From contig JAPLGJ010000103.1 of NCBI GenBank assembly GCA_026390215.1, forward strand, positions 1 to 6,661: a stretch of 6,661 nt of DNA. The letters are read 5' to 3'. The notes beneath the pieces were generated by a model. It did not search any database and had not been told where the DNA came from. It saw only the letters and a list, made by a program, of their open reading frames with translations. A program made the position numbers and the translations under genes. Below, in pieces: positions 4,608 through 6,661 of this stretch. Numbering within the stretch: position 1 is the first letter of the stretch; each line of letters begins with the position of its first letter. The stretch comes from Caldisericota bacterium. Lineage in GTDB: Bacteria; Caldisericota; Caldisericia; Cryosericales; Cryosericaceae.

Positions 4608-6344
4608 GTGCGTAGTCTGTTGAAACTGTATCGGAATCTGAAACCATTCTTCCTGTTGATTGTCGGGGCCGTGGTCCTGACGTACCTCCAGGTCATGGCG
4701 AACCTTGAGCTGCCCACGCTGATGTCGAACATCGTCGACAAGGGCATCATTACAGGCGATATCGCCTACATCTGGAAGGAAGGCGGATACATGCTGCTGA
4801 TTGCCGGGGCGGGCGGAGTCTGCGCTGTCCTTGCCAGTCTTATGGCGGCCCGGACGGCCATAGGGTTGGGCAAGACGGTGCGCAACCAGATCTTCACCCA
4901 CGTCGAGAACTTCTCGCTGCACGAATTCGACAAGTTCGGCGCGTCGACGCTGCTGACAAGAACCACGAACGACATCGTCCAGATTCAGACCAGTACGGTC
5001 TGGTTTCTGACCATGATCGAGAATGCCCTGTTCACCAGCGTCGGCGCCGCGATTCTCGCCTATGCCGCCGACCCGCAGCTGACGCGGATCCTGTACGTCG
5101 CTCTTCCGCTCGTCGTCGTCGTGATCGTCGTCGTGACTAGCCTTGTGGTGCCGCTCTTCCGTCTGGTTCAGGTAGAGATCGACAAGATCACCAGGGTCGT
5201 CCGCGAGAACATCACGGGCATCCGTGTCGTGCGGGCGTTCAACCGGATCGACCATGAAAAGGCTCGTTTTGAGCGCGCCAATGCCGACGTCACCACGACC
5301 TACATCAAGGTCAATCGTATCATGGCGGTCCTGATGCCACTGATGATGATGTTGTTGAACGTCGTCATCGTTGCCATTCTCTGGTTCGGCAGCGCGCGCG
5401 TCGACACTGGCAACCTGAGCCTGGGCTCGATGCTTGCCTTCATGCAGTACGCTCTCCAGATCATGGTTGCGCTCCTCATGTTGACCGTCATGTTCATCCA
5501 GCTGCCACGCAGTGCGGCGGCAAGCGACAGGGTTGTGGCAGTGCTCGAGACACGGCCTGAGATAGCTGATGCGGCGGAGACACGGCAAATCGAAGCAATC
5601 AGGGGCCATGTGGCATTCAGGGACGTCACGTTCAGCTACGATGGCGGCGAGGAGCCTGCGCTCAGCAACATCACGTTTGAGGCGAATCCCGGCGAGACGA
5701 CGGCCATCATCGGCAGCACTGGCAGCGGCAAGTCTACGCTGGTCAGCCTGATTCCGCGGTTCTACGACGTGGACAGCGGCAAGGTGCTGGTCGACGGCGT
5801 GGACGTGCGGGAGCTTGCGCAGGAGGACCTCAGGCATAGGATCGGGTTTGTGCCGCAGAAGGCCGTGCTGTTCACGGGTACCGTGGCGGACAACATCCGT
5901 TACGGCAACAGGGAAGCGACCGACGTGGATGTCGCGCAGGCGGCCACAGTGGCGCAGGCGGCCGAGTTCATCGAAAGCATGCCGGATGGATATGCGACGA
6001 TGCTTTCGGAAGGCGGCCTGAACCTTTCAGGTGGACAGAAGCAGCGCCTTGCCATGGCTCGTGCCCTCGTCCGCAGGCCGGAGATCTACATCTTCGACGA
6101 CAGCTTCTCGGCGCTCGACTTTACGACGGATGCCAAACTCCGGACGGCTCTCAGGGGAGAGACCCGAGATGCGACGGTCATCATCGTCGCCCAGAGGGTG
6201 GGCAGCATCATGAATGCTGACCGCATCATCGTGCTGGACGAAGGAAGGGTCGCGGGTATCGGCACGCACAAGGAACTGATGGATACCTGCGACGTTTACC
6301 GTGAAATCGTCTACTCGCAGCTCTCCGAAGAGGAACTGGCATGA
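4608..6344 (+). CDS. Heterodimeric ABC exporter subunit A (TM287/YfiB-like, degenerate ATPase site)
   Basis: This 578-residue half-transporter has an N-terminal type IV exporter membrane domain with six expected spans (near 14-34, 61-81, 133-153, 161-183, 238-260 and 274-297) and a C-terminal nucleotide-binding domain. Visible motifs are Walker A GSTGSGKS (369-376, Lys375), Q-loop Gln417, signature LSGGQ (473-477), Walker B IYIFDD (Asp497) and D-loop SALD. The catalytic Glu after Walker B is Asp498, and the switch histidine is Gln529 (VAQR). This Asp/Gln pair is typical of the degenerate subunit in heterodimeric exporters such as TM287/288, so a partner subunit is needed and follows directly. 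The start is GTG at 4608, preceded by GAGGTGG; the stop overlaps the next start (ATGA). The system probably extrudes lipophilic compounds, drugs or lipids across the cytoplasmic membrane. The substrate cannot be read from sequence. A GTC-rich run near 5112-5140 encodes a Val-rich membrane segment. Confidence 0.95.
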   Translation: MRSLLKLYRNLKPFFLLIVGAVVLTYLQVMANLELPTLMSNIVDKGIITGDIAYIWKEGGYMLLIAGAGGVCAVLASLMAARTAIGLGKTVRNQIFTHVENFSLHEFDKFGASTLLTRTTNDIVQIQTSTVWFLTMIENALFTSVGAAILAYAADPQLTRILYVALPLVVVVIVVVTSLVVPLFRLVQVEIDKITRVVRENITGIRVVRAFNRIDHEKARFERANADVTTTYIKVNRIMAVLMPLMMMLLNVVIVAILWFGSARVDTGNLSLGSMLAFMQYALQIMVALLMLTVMFIQLPRSAAASDRVVAVLETRPEIADAAETRQIEAIRGHVAFRDVTFSYDGGEEPALSNITFEANPGETTAIIGSTGSGKSTLVSLIPRFYDVDSGKVLVDGVDVRELAQEDLRHRIGFVPQKAVLFTGTVADNIRYGNREATDVDVAQAATVAQAAEFIESMPDGYATMLSEGGLNLSGGQKQRLAMARALVRRPEIYIFDDSFSALDFTTDAKLRTALRGETRDATVIIVAQRVGSIMNADRIIVLDEGRVAGIGTHKELMDTCDVYREIVYSQLSEEELA

Positions 6345-6661
6345 GCGACACCAAGAGAGAACAACAGCCCGTCATGCGCGGACCCATGGGTGGCGGAGGC
6401 CCCGGCGGGGCTTTTCGTGGAGCCGTGGAGAAGCCCAGGGACTTCCGGGGCACGCTGAGGCGTCTGGTCCGCTATCTCAAGCCGCAGACCGGCAAGCTGA
6501 TGGTCATCATGGTGCTTGCTATCACGAGCACCGCGTTTGCGGTGTACGCGCCCAAGATCAGCGGGAATGCCGTGAACCAGCTCATGAACGGGTTTGTGGC
6601 GAAGAGCCTGGTGAACGGGATCTCCAGGGCCCAGGAACAGGCTGTCCCCCAGATACTGGAC
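6341..6661 (+). CDS. Heterodimeric ABC exporter subunit B, N-terminal part (TM288-like, partial)
   Basis: The gene begins with ATG at 6341, overlapping the previous stop by 4 bases, which indicates translational coupling. It is open to the right edge, giving 107 residues. The N terminus carries a Gly/Pro-rich, flexible segment (MRGPMGGGGPGGAFRG, residues 12-27), followed by VEKPRDFRGTLRRLVRYLKP. That stretch is a familiar opening of TM288/YfiC-type partner subunits. The first membrane span starts near residue 53 (LMVIMVLAITSTAFAVYAP), followed by the extracytoplasmic part (KISGNAVNQLMNGFVAK). The nucleotide-binding domain is outside the window. By analogy with known heterodimers it should keep the catalytic Glu and the switch His, and may have an altered signature motif. 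Together with subunit A it would form the exporter. Confidence 0.92.
   Translation, partial: MSDTKREQQPVMRGPMGGGGPGGAFRGAVEKPRDFRGTLRRLVRYLKPQTGKLMVIMVLAITSTAFAVYAPKISGNAVNQLMNGFVAKSLVNGISRAQEQAVPQILD

Noticed and set aside
5112..5140. GTC/GTG trinucleotide run
   Set aside because: It encodes a Val-rich transmembrane helix in the correct frame. This is explained by the protein and is not a true repeat locus.
3957..5837. A 626-codon open frame on the minus strand, opposite the TetR and ABC genes
   Set aside because: Its translation is rich in His, Asp, Gln and Arg without any domain or membrane pattern, while the plus-strand genes have complete motifs. It runs through the TetR-ABC junction as a codon-bias shadow.
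1..6661. CRISPR array, insertion sequence or integrase, tRNA or riboswitch
   Set aside because: I found no regularly spaced direct repeats, transposase or integrase frame, tRNA-like cloverleaf or known aptamer pattern on reading both strands.

Overview
This is a GC-rich (roughly 60%) bacterial chromosomal stretch with densely packed genes. The gene content (a TlpA / small CXXC protein / NapH-like ferredoxin cassette, a stand-alone nitroreductase, a TM287/288-type ABC exporter) suggests an anaerobic bacterium. Similar cassettes are familiar to me from Clostridia and other anaerobes, but the sequence alone does not fix a taxon, and no rRNA or tRNA gene is present.

Layout: (1) Positions 2-562 (+) hold the C-terminal part of a class V PLP aminotransferase homologue in which the Schiff-base lysine position reads serine. 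(2) Positions 567-2206 (-) hold a compact three-gene redox operon running leftwards: a membrane-anchored TlpA-type thioredoxin, a 47-residue CLEC-motif membrane peptide that ordinary gene callers would probably skip, and a polytopic NapH/YccM-like protein with two [4Fe-4S] ferredoxin sites and several extra Cys pairs. It ends 4 bases from the aminotransferase stop codon. (3) Positions 2207-2510 are a divergent intergenic region with candidate promoters both ways and two adjacent inverted repeats. (4) Positions 2511-3077 (+) encode a stand-alone protein resembling a phage replication-module family, with its own good promoter. (5) Positions 3098-3667 (-) encode a nitroreductase-family flavoprotein. 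(6) Positions 3668-3974 are intergenic, with a REP-like inverted-repeat element and a palindromic operator candidate. (7) From 3975 (+) to the end runs a TetR regulator, then ABC half-transporter subunit A with a degenerate ATPase site, then the start of subunit B, which is cut by the window edge.

How the parts may work together: the redox operon probably moves electrons or thiol equivalents between the membrane ferredoxin protein, the CXXC peptide and the extracytoplasmic thioredoxin domain. The TetR protein probably represses its own operon with the heterodimeric exporter, through the 16-bp palindrome just upstream of its start. The nitroreductase has a related 9-base half-site upstream and could belong to the same detoxification regulon, though that is an inference. 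The most noteworthy items are the small CXXC gene in its conserved setting, the lysine-less aminotransferase, and the phage-type protein in a chromosomal context.
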